Below are positions 18,067 to 27,843 of a DNA stretch of 64,000 nt, piece by piece. A model generated the notes under the pieces. It made no database searches, was not told the DNA's origin, and saw only the letters and a program-made list of their open reading frames with translations. Position numbers and translations under genes: made by a program. This DNA comes from Chryseobacterium sp. (GTDB lineage: Bacteria; Bacteroidota; Bacteroidia; Flavobacteriales; Weeksellaceae). Every line of letters begins with the position of its first letter. Position 1 is the stretch's first letter. The stretch lies in NCBI GenBank assembly GCA_031286615.1, contig JAITUA010000002.1:1-64000 (forward strand). The letters run 5' to 3'.

Positions 18067-21030
18067 ATGCGTAAAGAGACACAAAAACTATTGGTTTTGT
18101 CACTGTTAGGATTCGTCAGCGTTAATCTGGCAGCTCAGCAGAAAGCTAAAAAAGACACAGTTAAAGGACTTGACGAAGTAGTGGTAACTGCTTTGGGAAT
18201 CAAGAGACATGACAGGGCTTTAGGATATGTTGCAGAAAAAGTAGATGCCAAAACATTTGAAGAAACCCAGAACAACAACTGGGCACAATCAATGGAAGGT
18301 AAAGTGGCAGGTCTTAAAATCCAGACTGCGGGAGCAGGACCGCTTGGAACTTCCAGAATTACTTTGAGAGGAGAAAAATCCATTATGATGGATCATAACT
18401 ACGCTCTGATTGTAGTGGATGGCGTTCCAATGGGAAATTCTACCACAGGTTCCGGTACAGCAGCCTACGGAGCAGGTTCGGGAGGTGACGTTCCAATTGA
18501 TCTTGGAAACGGACTGAACAGTATCAATCCGGACGATATCGAATCTGTAACCGTATTGAAAGGAGCTTCTGCTGCCGCATTATATGGATCCCGTGCCGCC
18601 AACGGAGCCTTAATGATCACTACAAAATCCGGAAAAACAAAGAATGGAAAACTGAGAGTAACCTTCAATTCTTCTTCAAGCTTTGATTCCGTATTGAAAT
18701 GGCCGGACTATCAGTATGAATACGGGCAGGGAACATTGGCAACCAATACAGCAGGAAATTTTTACTACTCTTATGGCCTTTCAGCAGACGGACCAAGTAC
18801 AGGAGGTACAAGTAGTGCTTTCGGACCTAAATTTGCCGGACAGTATTACTTCCAATATGATCCCAATGTTTTGGGACAAAGCAAGGAAAGACAATTGTGG
18901 AGGCCCTACGAAAATAACATCAAAGGTTTCTGGCAGACAGGTTCTAACTACTCGAACAGTATTTCAGTAGAAAGCTCAAACGAAAAAACAAGCTTCAGAT
19001 CTTCACTTACCTATCTTAATAATGAGTGGATGATGCCGAATACAGGTTTTGACAGGTTCAATTTTGCCCTATCTTTTGCTCATCAGCTTACCCAAAAATT
19101 AAAAATCTCAACAAAATTTGCTTATAACACTACTACGAGTGACAACCTTCCTGCGACGGGATACAACAACCAGTCGATTTCCTATTTCATGATTTTCCAA
19201 AATCCCAATGTGGATCTTGAATGGTATAAGCCGATCTGGAAACCGGGTCAGGAGCAGGTTGACCAAATCCATCCTTTCAGCTCCTTTATTGACAATCCTT
19301 ATATGATTGCTTACGAAATGTTGAATGGAGTCAGAAAAAAGACCATTACAGGAAACATTACGGCAGATTATCAGTTTAATAAAAATTTCAGTTTAATGCT
19401 GAGGTCAGGTATTGAAATTCTGAATGAAAAGAGAACAACCAAAAGACCATGGAGTTCCGCAAACTACCTGAAAGGGTTCTACAGAGAACAATTCATCAAA
19501 AATCAGGAATATAACAATGACCTTTTATTCTCTTACAAAGCAGATTGGAATAAATTCAGTATTTCCGCTTCTGCAGGGGGAAGTATCCGTTATAACGAAT
19601 ATCTGATGACTGATTATCAGGCCATCGGATTGAAAACTGCCGGAGAATACAGTCTTACCAACGCGCTTTCTATTCCTGTTAAATATCCCGCACCAAGAGA
19701 TAAACATGTAGACAGTGTTTACGGATTGCTAACACTGGGATATGATAATAAAATATTTGTAGATGTTACCGGAAGAAATGACTGGAGTTCTACACTTCCG
19801 AAGCAAAACAGATCCTTCTTCTATCCTTCAGTGAGTACCAGTTTTATTCTATCAGATATTTTTAACCTGAAAAGCAATAATCTTAACTTATGGAAACTGA
19901 GAGCTTCATGGGCAAAAGTAGGAATTGACAGTGATCCTTATCTTTTGGATAACTATTATACAGCAAGTAATATTACAGGAAGCGTTATAGCACCTACCAC
20001 TTTTAATAATCCTACCCTTAAACCTGAAAAAAATACCAATATTGAAGCCGGTATGGATTTCAGCCTTTTCAAAAACAGGTTGAATATTAATCTTACCGCT
20101 TATCAGAACGTCAGTGAAAACCAGATTATTCCTGTTTCTCTGCCTTACGAAAGCGGATATTCCAAAAGGGTAATCAACGCAGGGAAAATCCGAAACAGAG
20201 GTCTTGAACTTTCAGCAGACATCCTTGCCGTAAAAGGTGAAAATTTCTCATGGAAAATAGGTGGAAACTGGTCTACCAACGAAAACAGAGTAATGACTCT
20301 GCCTGAAGGATTTGACGGAATTGTTTCCAACGTAGGAGATGTTGTTTTCTATAAAATGGAAGTGGGAGGTTCTCTTGGCGACATGTATGGATTTAAATTA
20401 TTAAGAACTCCGGACGGAAAAGTAATCTACGGGGACAATGGACTTCCGGGAAGACCTGCAGATATTGAAAAAGTTGGCAATGCATTCCCGAAATGGCGAG
20501 CTGGTCTTCAGAATGATTTCAAGATCAAAAACTTCACAATAAGTTTCTCATTTGATGGTCAGTACGGTGGTATTGCTTATTCCCAGTCCCACCATAAAAT
20601 GTCTGAACAGGGTAAACTGAAATCTACCCTTCCCGGAAGAGATAATCCTGGCGGAATGATTGTAGGAGACGGTGTTGTTCAGAACGCTGACGGATCTTTC
20701 AGCCCGAATATAAAAGGAGTATTGGTATCTTCCTATTACGGAGATTATTATAGAAGAGCCAATGTGGAAACCAACAGCTTCAGCACAGATTTTATTAAAC
20801 TGAGAGATGCCAGAATTGCTTATTCTTTCCCTAAAGAAACTATAAAATCTATCGGTCTGGATGATCTTACGATTGCCATTTTCGGAAAGAACCTGTGGAT
20901 GTGGACGAAATTCCCATTGTTTGATCCCGAAGTCGCTACACTGGACAATGCAACCATTACTCCCGGAGTGGAAATGGGACAGCTTCCAACCGCAAGAACA
21001 GTCGGTTTTCAGTTAAATCTTAAATTCTAA
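18067..21030 (+). CDS. SusC/RagA-family TonB-linked outer-membrane transporter
   Basis: The 987-residue protein has a signal peptide ending at LAAQ, the DEVVVTALG segment, a plug domain (EGKVAGLKI, ALIVVDGVPMGN, ASAAALYGSRAANGALMI) and a C-terminal barrel ending LNLKF. The carboxypeptidase-like N-terminal domain common in SusC is missing. SusC proteins form the barrel under a SusD lid and import ligands too large for porins. The SusD partner follows 10 bp downstream and a secreted phosphoesterase follows that, so a phosphorylated substrate is likely. Start ATG 18067 fits the promoter spacing. Confidence 0.96.
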   Translation: MRKETQKLLVLSLLGFVSVNLAAQQKAKKDTVKGLDEVVVTALGIKRHDRALGYVAEKVDAKTFEETQNNNWAQSMEGKVAGLKIQTAGAGPLGTSRITLRGEKSIMMDHNYALIVVDGVPMGNSTTGSGTAAYGAGSGGDVPIDLGNGLNSINPDDIESVTVLKGASAAALYGSRAANGALMITTKSGKTKNGKLRVTFNSSSSFDSVLKWPDYQYEYGQGTLATNTAGNFYYSYGLSADGPSTGGTSSAFGPKFAGQYYFQYDPNVLGQSKERQLWRPYENNIKGFWQTGSNYSNSISVESSNEKTSFRSSLTYLNNEWMMPNTGFDRFNFALSFAHQLTQKLKISTKFAYNTTTSDNLPATGYNNQSISYFMIFQNPNVDLEWYKPIWKPGQEQVDQIHPFSSFIDNPYMIAYEMLNGVRKKTITGNITADYQFNKNFSLMLRSGIEILNEKRTTKRPWSSANYLKGFYREQFIKNQEYNNDLLFSYKADWNKFSISASAGGSIRYNEYLMTDYQAIGLKTAGEYSLTNALSIPVKYPAPRDKHVDSVYGLLTLGYDNKIFVDVTGRNDWSSTLPKQNRSFFYPSVSTSFILSDIFNLKSNNLNLWKLRASWAKVGIDSDPYLLDNYYTASNITGSVIAPTTFNNPTLKPEKNTNIEAGMDFSLFKNRLNINLTAYQNVSENQIIPVSLPYESGYSKRVINAGKIRNRGLELSADILAVKGENFSWKIGGNWSTNENRVMTLPEGFDGIVSNVGDVVFYKMEVGGSLGDMYGFKLLRTPDGKVIYGDNGLPGRPADIEKVGNAFPKWRAGLQNDFKIKNFTISFSFDGQYGGIAYSQSHHKMSEQGKLKSTLPGRDNPGGMIVGDGVVQNADGSFSPNIKGVLVSSYYGDYYRRANVETNSFSTDFIKLRDARIAYSFPKETIKSIGLDDLTIAIFGKNLWMWTKFPLFDPEVATLDNATITPGVEMGQLPTARTVGFQLNLKF

Positions 21031-21040
21031 ATCTTTAAAA

Positions 21041-22489
21041 ATGAAAAAATTAATCATAAATCTGACATTGGCCGCTTCTGTTTTTATGCTTCAGTCCTGC
21101 GACAGAACATTTGAAGAAATCAATACAGATACCAGCAAAATAAAAGACCCTTCAGTAGGAAGTCTTCTTGCTCCTATCCAATATGAAATGGGAAGTTATG
21201 GCTATAACAGAGCCGATGATTTCACTTTTGATATCATGCAGATCGCTTTAGACTTTCCGAATGAAGGAAATACCTATAGCAGATACTATATGGACGAGAA
21301 AAGTGGTAACGGATACTGGAATACCTCTTATAGATGGCTGAAGCAGGTAAGTGATCTGAGAAAGTATGCGGAGAAAGAGCAGAATAATAATTATCTGGCC
21401 ATATCTATGGTTTTAAATGCCTGGATAGCTTCCAATCTTACCGATGCTTTTGGTGATGTACCTTTATCTGAAGCAGTGAAGATTGAAGAAAATATTTTAA
21501 GGCCAAAATATGATAAGCAGAAAGATATCTACATTCAGTTGTTAAATGATCTGAAGACAGCCAATTCATTATTCAATACCAATCAGACATTAGCAGAAAC
21601 GGACTTGTTTTATAATGCCAACAACAATAGCCAGATCGGTATCTTAGGCTGGAAAAAATTCTGTAACTCTCTTTCATTAAGATTATTGACCAGAATCTTA
21701 AGCAGAAATGGTGAAGTAAATGTACATGAAAGAATTCAGGAAATTGTCAATAATCCTGCACAATATCCTGTTTTTCAAAACAATACAGACAGTGCGGTGC
21801 TTCCGCTTTCAGGAGTATCTCCATATTTACCTCCAATTGCCCGCCCTCAGGATTTTACGGCTTACAGATCAGCAGGTGAGTTTTTTGTAAATGCTATGAA
21901 AGATAACAATGATCCGAGACTGAGCATGTTTTTTACGAAAGCTAAAGCAGGTTCAGGAGAAGATCTTGGGTATAAAGGAGTTCCTTCCGGATACGCTTTG
22001 GGAACATCTTTCAACTATCAGCCTTCTAATCTCAACCAAAATCTGGCGAAAGCACCATTAAAGATTCTCATCATGACCTATTCTGAAGTTCAGTTTATTT
22101 TGGCGGAATTAGTTAACAAGGGAATTATCGCTGGAAATCAGCAGACCTACTACGAAACCGGAGTAAAATCTATTATTGAGCAGTGGGGAGCAACAGTTCC
22201 GGCTAATTACTTCAGCAATCCAAACGTTGCTTATGATGGTTCTCTGCAAAAACTGATGCTTCAGAAATACATCTCTCTGTTTTTTGTAGACCATCAGCAA
22301 TGGTATGAATACAGACGTACAAAATTGCCTGTACTTCCTAACAACGGAGGACTTCAGAACGGAGGGCAGATGCCTGTAAGATTCATGTATCCTACCACTA
22401 CAAAAGTGATGAATACAGATAATTATAATGCAGCTGTACAGTCGATGGGAGGAGACAACATCAATGTAAAAATGTGGTGGAATAAATAA
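21041..22489 (+). CDS. SusD/RagB-family surface lipoprotein
   Basis: The 482-residue protein has a lipoprotein signal with lipobox LQSC (Cys ~20) and the all-helical, TPR-rich composition of SusD-like proteins (SusD-like_2 type), including the AWIASNLTDAFGDVP segment. It is the ligand-capturing lid of the SusC transporter encoded 10 bp upstream. It is anchored to the outer membrane by lipid. The next gene, a metallophosphoesterase, starts 42 bp downstream and is probably in the same operon. Confidence 0.94.
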   Translation: MKKLIINLTLAASVFMLQSCDRTFEEINTDTSKIKDPSVGSLLAPIQYEMGSYGYNRADDFTFDIMQIALDFPNEGNTYSRYYMDEKSGNGYWNTSYRWLKQVSDLRKYAEKEQNNNYLAISMVLNAWIASNLTDAFGDVPLSEAVKIEENILRPKYDKQKDIYIQLLNDLKTANSLFNTNQTLAETDLFYNANNNSQIGILGWKKFCNSLSLRLLTRILSRNGEVNVHERIQEIVNNPAQYPVFQNNTDSAVLPLSGVSPYLPPIARPQDFTAYRSAGEFFVNAMKDNNDPRLSMFFTKAKAGSGEDLGYKGVPSGYALGTSFNYQPSNLNQNLAKAPLKILIMTYSEVQFILAELVNKGIIAGNQQTYYETGVKSIIEQWGATVPANYFSNPNVAYDGSLQKLMLQKYISLFFVDHQQWYEYRRTKLPVLPNNGGLQNGGQMPVRFMYPTTTKVMNTDNYNAAVQSMGGDNINVKMWWNK

Positions 22490-22531
22490 ACTGAATTTAA
22501 AAATTGAAAATAATTTAAAGATTAAAAGATA

Positions 22532-24118
22532 ATGAATATCAATATAAAATTTTTAGTGCCTTGCATCCTTGTTTCAGCAATGGCATTCTCGCAAACTTCT
22601 GTTTCAGGATATGTTTACGAAGACAGCAGCAAAAATCAAAAGAAAGAAAACCGTGAAAAAGGAATTGAAGGCGTAGCCGTTTCTAATGGTGTTCAGGTAG
22701 TTCTTACCGATAAAAATGGACGATACAGTCTTCCGGTTCAGGAAGATCAGACGATTTTTGTCATCAAACCTTCAGGATATCAGACTGCTTTAAATGCGAA
22801 TAACCTTCCACAGTTCTATTACCATCATAAGCCAAAAGGATCTCCCGCAGATTTCAAATACAAAGGAGTTGCTGCTACAGGAGATCTTCCGAAAGAGCTG
22901 AACTTCCCGCTTTATAAGCAAAACGAAAATAAAAACTTTGATATCCTTGTTTTCGGTGATCCACAGCCTTATACAGAAAAAGAACTGGATTACTTCAAAA
23001 GAGGAATCGTAAATGAAGTGAAGAATACGAAGAAAAATGCAGTATTGGGAATCAGTCTGGGAGATCTGGTAGGAGATAATCTAAGCCTTCAGAAGCCTTA
23101 CGCAGACGTTATGAAAGAAGTCGGACTTCCTTGGTATAATGTGATGGGAAATCATGACATGAATTATGATGCGAAAGAAGACCGTCTTTCCGATGAAACA
23201 TTTGAATCAAATTTTGGTCCTGCCAATTACTCTTTCAACTATGGTAACGTACACTTCATCATTCTGGATGATATTCTTTATCCGGATCCGAGAGATGGTA
23301 AAGGATATTGGGGAGGATTCCGCGAAGATCAGCTTCAGTTTATTGAAAACGATCTGAAACTGGTTGACAAGAATAAACTGATCGTCATTTCTTTCCATAT
23401 TCCATTGGAACATAACAATGAAGACAGTTTCAGAAATGCAGACCGCCAGAAACTATTTGATTTCTTAAATCCTTTCCAGAATGTATTGCTTCTATCAGCA
23501 CATACACACATCCAACAGCAGATTTTCTATGGAAAAAAAGCAGGCTGGAACGGAATAAAAGAACTCCACGAATATAACGTAGGAACTACTTGCGGCGACT
23601 GGTACTCAGGAACACCGGATGATGCAGGACTGCCAACTTCCACAATGAGAGACGGAACGGCAAAAGGATATTCATTCATCAGCTTTACAGACAATCAGTA
23701 TAAAGTGAAATACAAAACGGCCGGAAAACCGGATGATTATCAGATCAAATTATACATTCCAAAAGTGATTCCTTCATCAAGAACCTCTGCAAAAGTATTG
23801 GCCAATTTCTTCATGGGAAGCAAAAAAGACAAGGTAGAATACAGAATAGATGGCGGAAAATGGGAAGAAATGGAATATGATGAAACCATAGACCCGAATT
23901 TTGCCCTTTCAGTTTTCAAATGGGATGCTACAGAGAAAATTTTTCCGGGAAGAAGACCTTCCAATCCTGAAATGTCAAAGCATATATGGGAAGCAGATTT
24001 TCCTAAAAAATTACCATTAGGAAAGCATAAAGTGGAGGTGAAAGCTGTTGACATGTACGGAAATGAATTTACAGCTTCAGAAGAGTTTGAAGTACAGAAT
24101 TCAATCCAGATTCCTTAA
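22532..24118 (+). CDS. Secreted calcineurin-like metallophosphoesterase
   Basis: The 528-residue protein has a signal peptide (to AMAFSQ), a beta-rich N-terminal domain typical of the MetallophosN group (about 23-120), the calcineurin-like core and a C-terminal beta domain. The core shows VFGDPQ (~142), GDLVGDN (~177), GNHDMN (~208), SFHIPLEH and SAHTHIQ (~327), the metal ligands of the superfamily. It hydrolyses phosphoesters outside the cytoplasm; the substrate is not predictable. It sits behind susCD and is followed by a terminator, so it is the last gene of that unit. Confidence 0.93.
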   Translation: MNINIKFLVPCILVSAMAFSQTSVSGYVYEDSSKNQKKENREKGIEGVAVSNGVQVVLTDKNGRYSLPVQEDQTIFVIKPSGYQTALNANNLPQFYYHHKPKGSPADFKYKGVAATGDLPKELNFPLYKQNENKNFDILVFGDPQPYTEKELDYFKRGIVNEVKNTKKNAVLGISLGDLVGDNLSLQKPYADVMKEVGLPWYNVMGNHDMNYDAKEDRLSDETFESNFGPANYSFNYGNVHFIILDDILYPDPRDGKGYWGGFREDQLQFIENDLKLVDKNKLIVISFHIPLEHNNEDSFRNADRQKLFDFLNPFQNVLLLSAHTHIQQQIFYGKKAGWNGIKELHEYNVGTTCGDWYSGTPDDAGLPTSTMRDGTAKGYSFISFTDNQYKVKYKTAGKPDDYQIKLYIPKVIPSSRTSAKVLANFFMGSKKDKVEYRIDGGKWEEMEYDETIDPNFALSVFKWDATEKIFPGRRPSNPEMSKHIWEADFPKKLPLGKHKVEVKAVDMYGNEFTASEEFEVQNSIQIP

Positions 24119-24154
24119 GCTTTATTTTTTTTACTATACCTTTTTTTAGATTTT

Positions 24155-24186
24155 GAAGCCGGTCCAACAGACCGGCTTCTATTTTT
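24155..24186 (+). terminator. Terminator of the susCD-phosphoesterase operon
   Basis: GAAGCCGGTC (24155-24164) pairs with 24170-24179 across a CAACA loop and is followed by a T-rich tail. The spacer from 24187 to 24459 shows only AT-rich sequence with CTTAAAGCTTATAGCTTAA-like short repeats. Confidence 0.88.
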
Positions 24187-24459
24187 GTTGAGGTTCTTGG
24201 AAGTCACAAAAGATTATTAATGGTTAGAATGTTTTAAGGTGTAATGATTTTGCATACAAGTTTATATAAAATGAAAATCGTAGATTTTTAAAACTTAAAT
24301 GTACTTCTCATACTTAAAGCTTATAGCTTAAAAAACTTAAGTGCTTAAAAACTTTTGTGACTTTTGTGGTTTAAGAAAATATAAGTTTCAATTGCCCACC
24401 CAAACCATTAAAAAACTATTAAATCCGTGTTTTCGCCGCTTCGTAAAAATGTTCTTTTG

Positions 24460-24467
24460 TAACTTTG
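24460..24467 (+). promoter_or_regulatory. -7 promoter element of the SDR gene
   Basis: TAACTTTG matches TAnnTTTG and lies 22 bp before the ATG. No good -33 element is visible. Confidence 0.5.
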
Positions 24468-24489
24468 TAGTAAGAAAAGTATCATTACT

Positions 24490-25203
24490 ATGAATATAAA
24501 TGGAAAAAATGCCATCGTAACAGGTGGTGGAAGAGGACTGGGGAAAGCTGTAGCATTAGCTTTAGCCAATGAAGGAGTAAACGTTGCCATTACAGGAAGA
24601 AACGAGGAAAACCTGAAAATGACGGTTGAAGAAATCAAAAAACTGGGAGTAAATTCCGCATACGCAGTTTTTTCTGTAGACAATGAAATTCAGGTAAAAG
24701 CTGGAATTGAATCTTTGGCAGAACAATTAGGAGGTATTGATATTCTGATCAACAATGCAGGAATCGGAGACTTCGGAAGTATCGAAGAAATGCCTTCTGA
24801 AACATGGGAGCAGGTAATTAAAACCAATCTGTTCGGAGTATATTATGCAGCGAAAGCAGCTCATCCATTTATGAAAGCTAAAGGAGAAGGAGATATCGTC
24901 AACGTAGCTTCTACAGCTGGTTTGAAAGGAGGACCAAATATGTCCGCATACGCCGCTTCAAAAGCAGCAGTAGTATCTTTATCACAATCCATGATGGCGG
25001 AATGGAGAAAACAAAATATCCGTGTAATCACTCTTACTCCAAGTACCATTGCTTCAGATATGAGCATCCAGGGCGGACTTACAGACGGAAATCCTGATAA
25101 AGTATTACAGCCGGAAGACTTTGCAGAATGGGTAAGAGATATTCTGAAAATGAACAGAAGAGCGTTGATCGCAAATGGTTCTATTTTCTCTACAAATCCT
25201 TAA
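24490..25203 (+). CDS. Short-chain dehydrogenase/reductase (FabG-like)
   Basis: The 237-residue protein is a classical SDR. It has the cofactor loop TGGGRGLGK (about 11-19), NNAG (~89-92) and the catalytic Ser 141, Tyr 154 and Lys 158 in the YAASK pattern. It is close in form to 3-oxoacyl-ACP reductases but isolated from fatty-acid genes, so the true substrate is open. The lack of an acidic residue after the second beta-strand (ITGRNEEN) suggests NADP(H). It is transcribed alone from a TAnnTTTG promoter. Confidence 0.88.
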   Translation: MNINGKNAIVTGGGRGLGKAVALALANEGVNVAITGRNEENLKMTVEEIKKLGVNSAYAVFSVDNEIQVKAGIESLAEQLGGIDILINNAGIGDFGSIEEMPSETWEQVIKTNLFGVYYAAKAAHPFMKAKGEGDIVNVASTAGLKGGPNMSAYAASKAAVVSLSQSMMAEWRKQNIRVITLTPSTIASDMSIQGGLTDGNPDKVLQPEDFAEWVRDILKMNRRALIANGSIFSTNP

Positions 25204-25299
25204 GAGTTTTAAAATGTAAAGTTCAAGGTTTAGAGTTTAATGTTTAAAGCTTTTGGCAAAGGACATTTTAATCTAGCTTGAATTATAAAAATCAATAGG

Positions 25300-25673
25300 A
25301 GCGGGCTATTATCCTGAGCGTAGACGAAGGGAGCCCGCTTTATCTTTTTACACGTTCTACATGGCTTTAGCCGAAAATTAGAACTTCTCACATTTCAAAA
25401 AAATTAGCATAATAAAAAATAATCCGAGAATTTATTTCCAAGTCTTTACAATAAGTTTTGGCTAAAGCCAATGGCATTGTATTGATTTTGAAGACGGGCT
25501 AAAGCCCGTCCCTATTGAATATATTGTGTGATCATTTTGGTAATCACTTTAATATGTGGGACAAAACCTCACAAATAACATCCTATAGCATTCATTCAAT
25601 AGGAATGTAATATTTCCAAAGTGTCATTCTGACGAAGGAAGAATCTTGCTAATAGTCAAAATATGAGATTCTT
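25300..25673. repeat. Cluster of dispersed palindromic repeats downstream of the SDR gene
   Basis: The stretch has AGCGGGCT/AGCCCGCT (25300-25339), whose right arm runs into a T-rich tail and may terminate the SDR transcript. It also has GGCTTTAGCC (25363-25372) facing GGCTAAAGCC (25460-25469), the palindrome GACGGGCTAAAGCCCGTC (25493-25510), and AAGAATCT/AGATTCTT (25639-25673). The 19-mer at 25456-25474 recurs exactly, inverted, at 55132-55150. No coding region was found here. Confidence 0.65.
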
Positions 25674-25761
25674 CATTGCATTTCCATGCGTAAACAAACA
25701 TAAAAATCCCCGGTTTCAGCCAAAAATTACCTCATCATTTTTTTAACAATAATAACATTAG

Positions 25762-25769
25762 TATTTTTG
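25762..25769 (+). promoter_or_regulatory. -7 promoter element of prmA
   Basis: TATTTTTG matches TAnnTTTG and ends 15 bp before ATG 25785. It overlaps the alternative TTG start at 25767, which argues for the ATG. Confidence 0.55.
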
Positions 25770-25784
25770 CAGCAAATTAGTCAC

Positions 25785-26612
25785 ATGCAAAATTATTTAG
25801 AATTCAATTTCAAAATTTCTCCATTGCAGCCTTGGAATGAAATTTTAATGGCAGAGCTTATCGAAATAGGTTTTGACAGCTTTACAGAAGAAATTGACGG
25901 AATTTTAGGATATATCCAGACAGAATTGTTTCAGGAAGATCAGTTGAAAGCTCTTCCTATCTTTGAAAACGAAAACGTAAAAATCGAATACACTTTCGAA
26001 GAAATGCCGAATATCAACTGGAATGAAGAATGGGAAAAGAACTTCTCTCCAATCAATATTGATGATAAAGTATTAATCAGAGCAGAGTTCCACGAATCGG
26101 TGCCGGGAATGCATGAAATTATCATTCAGCCTAAAATGTCTTTCGGAACAGGACATCACCCTACAACCCACCTGATGATCCAGCAAATGATGGATATTGA
26201 CTTCAATGGCAAAAAGGTATTGGATATGGGATGTGGAACTTCTGTATTGGCAATCTATGCAAAACAGCAGGGAGCAGGAGATACGAAAGCTATTGATATT
26301 GATGAATGGTCAGTGGAAAACTCAAAAGAAAACTCAGTAAGAAACGGTGTAGAATTAGATATTGAACAGGGAACTGCTGAAAACTTAGGAAAAGAGAATT
26401 TTGATGTCATTTTAGCTAATATCAACAGAAATATCCTGATTTCAGATATCCCAACTTATGTTTCAGTATTGAATAAAGGGGGTAAACTATTGCTTTCAGG
26501 ACTATGCTTCTTTGACGTAGATGATATCCTTGAAGTATGTAAAGAAAGCGGTCTTGAGCTTAAAAAACAGCTGCAGCGTGAAGAATGGGTAAGTCTTCTG
26601 CTTGAAAAATAA
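25785..26612 (+). CDS. prmA: Ribosomal protein L11 methyltransferase PrmA
   Basis: The 275-residue protein has the PrmA layout: an N-terminal substrate-binding domain (MQNYLEFNFKISPLQPW), then PKMSFGTGHHPTTHLM and the SAM-binding DMGCGTSVLAIYA, with LANINRN in the active-site region. PrmA methylates L11 at several amino groups in the cytoplasm. The ATG at 25785 is preferred over an in-frame TTG at 25767, because that TTG is part of the -7 element. The SH3-like gene starts 25 bp downstream. Confidence 0.95.
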   Translation: MQNYLEFNFKISPLQPWNEILMAELIEIGFDSFTEEIDGILGYIQTELFQEDQLKALPIFENENVKIEYTFEEMPNINWNEEWEKNFSPINIDDKVLIRAEFHESVPGMHEIIIQPKMSFGTGHHPTTHLMIQQMMDIDFNGKKVLDMGCGTSVLAIYAKQQGAGDTKAIDIDEWSVENSKENSVRNGVELDIEQGTAENLGKENFDVILANINRNILISDIPTYVSVLNKGGKLLLSGLCFFDVDDILEVCKESGLELKKQLQREEWVSLLLEK

Positions 26613-26636
26613 CACACAAAAAAACAAAATACAAAT

Positions 26637-27476
26637 ATGAAAACTTTATTGACAGCTTTATTGATACTAATGCTGCAGTTTTTTACAGCGCAGGAAAATG
26701 AAGTATATGCAGATGGGGTCTTTGGTTTTGAAGAAAATAAAGCGCAAAAGATTTTTACAGATTGGACTCGTGTGAGACTAGACCCGGGAGTAAATACTCA
26801 GGTTGTAGATTCGTTGCAGACCAATCAGCAGGTAATGATTCTTAAAAAAGAAGAAACTGTCCTGAAATTAGGTGAAAGAGCTGCCAATTGGTATAAAATC
26901 TCTTATAAGAAAGGAGAAAATACTTTGGAAGGATATATCTGGGGTGGTAATCTTTGTGTGGGATATCGTAACAAAAATGGCTATGATTTCCTTTTTGGGC
27001 TTTCCAAAACGATTGACAGGAAAAATAAAGAATACAACCAGATCGAAAAACAAAACATTGCCGGTATAAAAGTATTGGAAGGAAATACACTTATTGATGA
27101 GGTGTATTTTGATACAGGGAAAGGAGAGGAGCTAAGCTCTGTGTCCTTCAGCATAGAAAGCAGCCATAAACTGCAGAATGTTGAATTTACCCTGAAAGCA
27201 ATGGTTTCCGGCGAAGCCTGTGGAATAGCAAGCTATGATCAGTATGTTCTTTTTAAAGATAAAAAACTGATCACCCTTCCACAGTTGATGAACGTAGGGG
27301 ATGCCGGAGCTTTTTATCACAGTGAAGAATATATTTTCCCTAATGATAAAGGAGGAATTCCCAATGCATTTATCCTTAAAGTAGAAGATATGGAAGTAGA
27401 TGAAAAAGACAGAGAGAAGAAAAAGCACTCTTCCAAAACCTATCTTTGGAACGGAAGTTCTTATAAGTTAAAATAA
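26637..27476 (+). CDS. Secreted protein with a probable SH3-like domain
   Basis: The 279-residue protein has a signal peptide (MKTLLTALLILMLQFFTAQ). Residues ~40-105 look like a bacterial SH3 domain: RVRLDPGVNTQVVDSLQTNQ, then VMILKKE and a WYKISYKKG...GYIWGG segment. The remaining ~170 residues are beta-rich and unfamiliar. It may bind cell-wall peptides or act as a periplasmic scaffold; no enzymatic motif is visible. It is probably co-transcribed with prmA and ends at a terminator. Confidence 0.75.
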   Translation: MKTLLTALLILMLQFFTAQENEVYADGVFGFEENKAQKIFTDWTRVRLDPGVNTQVVDSLQTNQQVMILKKEETVLKLGERAANWYKISYKKGENTLEGYIWGGNLCVGYRNKNGYDFLFGLSKTIDRKNKEYNQIEKQNIAGIKVLEGNTLIDEVYFDTGKGEELSSVSFSIESSHKLQNVEFTLKAMVSGEACGIASYDQYVLFKDKKLITLPQLMNVGDAGAFYHSEEYIFPNDKGGIPNAFILKVEDMEVDEKDREKKKHSSKTYLWNGSSYKLK

Positions 27477-27493
27477 TATTCTCAAAATAAATT

Positions 27494-27521
27494 AAACCGT
27501 TGTAGCCACAGCGGTTTTTTT
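27494..27521 (+). terminator. Terminator after the SH3-like gene
   Basis: AAACCGTTGT (27494-27503) pairs with ACAGCGGTTT (27508-27517; one G-T pair) across AGCC and is followed by a T-run. Confidence 0.85.
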
Positions 27522-27843
27522 ATTGTATAAATGCCAAAAAAATAGGATTGGAACAAACCAATCCTACCAAACATGATTAAGTGTATAGTTGAGCCATAAA
27601 GGCTGCAGGGAATTAAAGTGCACAAAAGATTTTATTGATCCTTAATCAATGCTTCCTTAATACTAATTAAAACTAACTAAGTGACCTTTCGGCTAAGTTT
27701 ACCATGTAAAAGTAACAGGTATTATCACAGCAATGAGTAAAAGATAAACTGATTCAGCGAAATAGATCGGTGAAACGGAATTTTGATCCAATGAAACGGA
27801 TAAAAGATTGATATTTATGTTCTCTTTTTTTATGTCACTTTTA
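27522..27843. other. Gene-free spacer with one hairpin
   Basis: TAGGATTGG (27543-27551) faces its perfect complement at 27558-27566 across AACAAA, with no T-run. Nothing else was recognised in this spacer between convergent genes. Confidence 0.5.
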
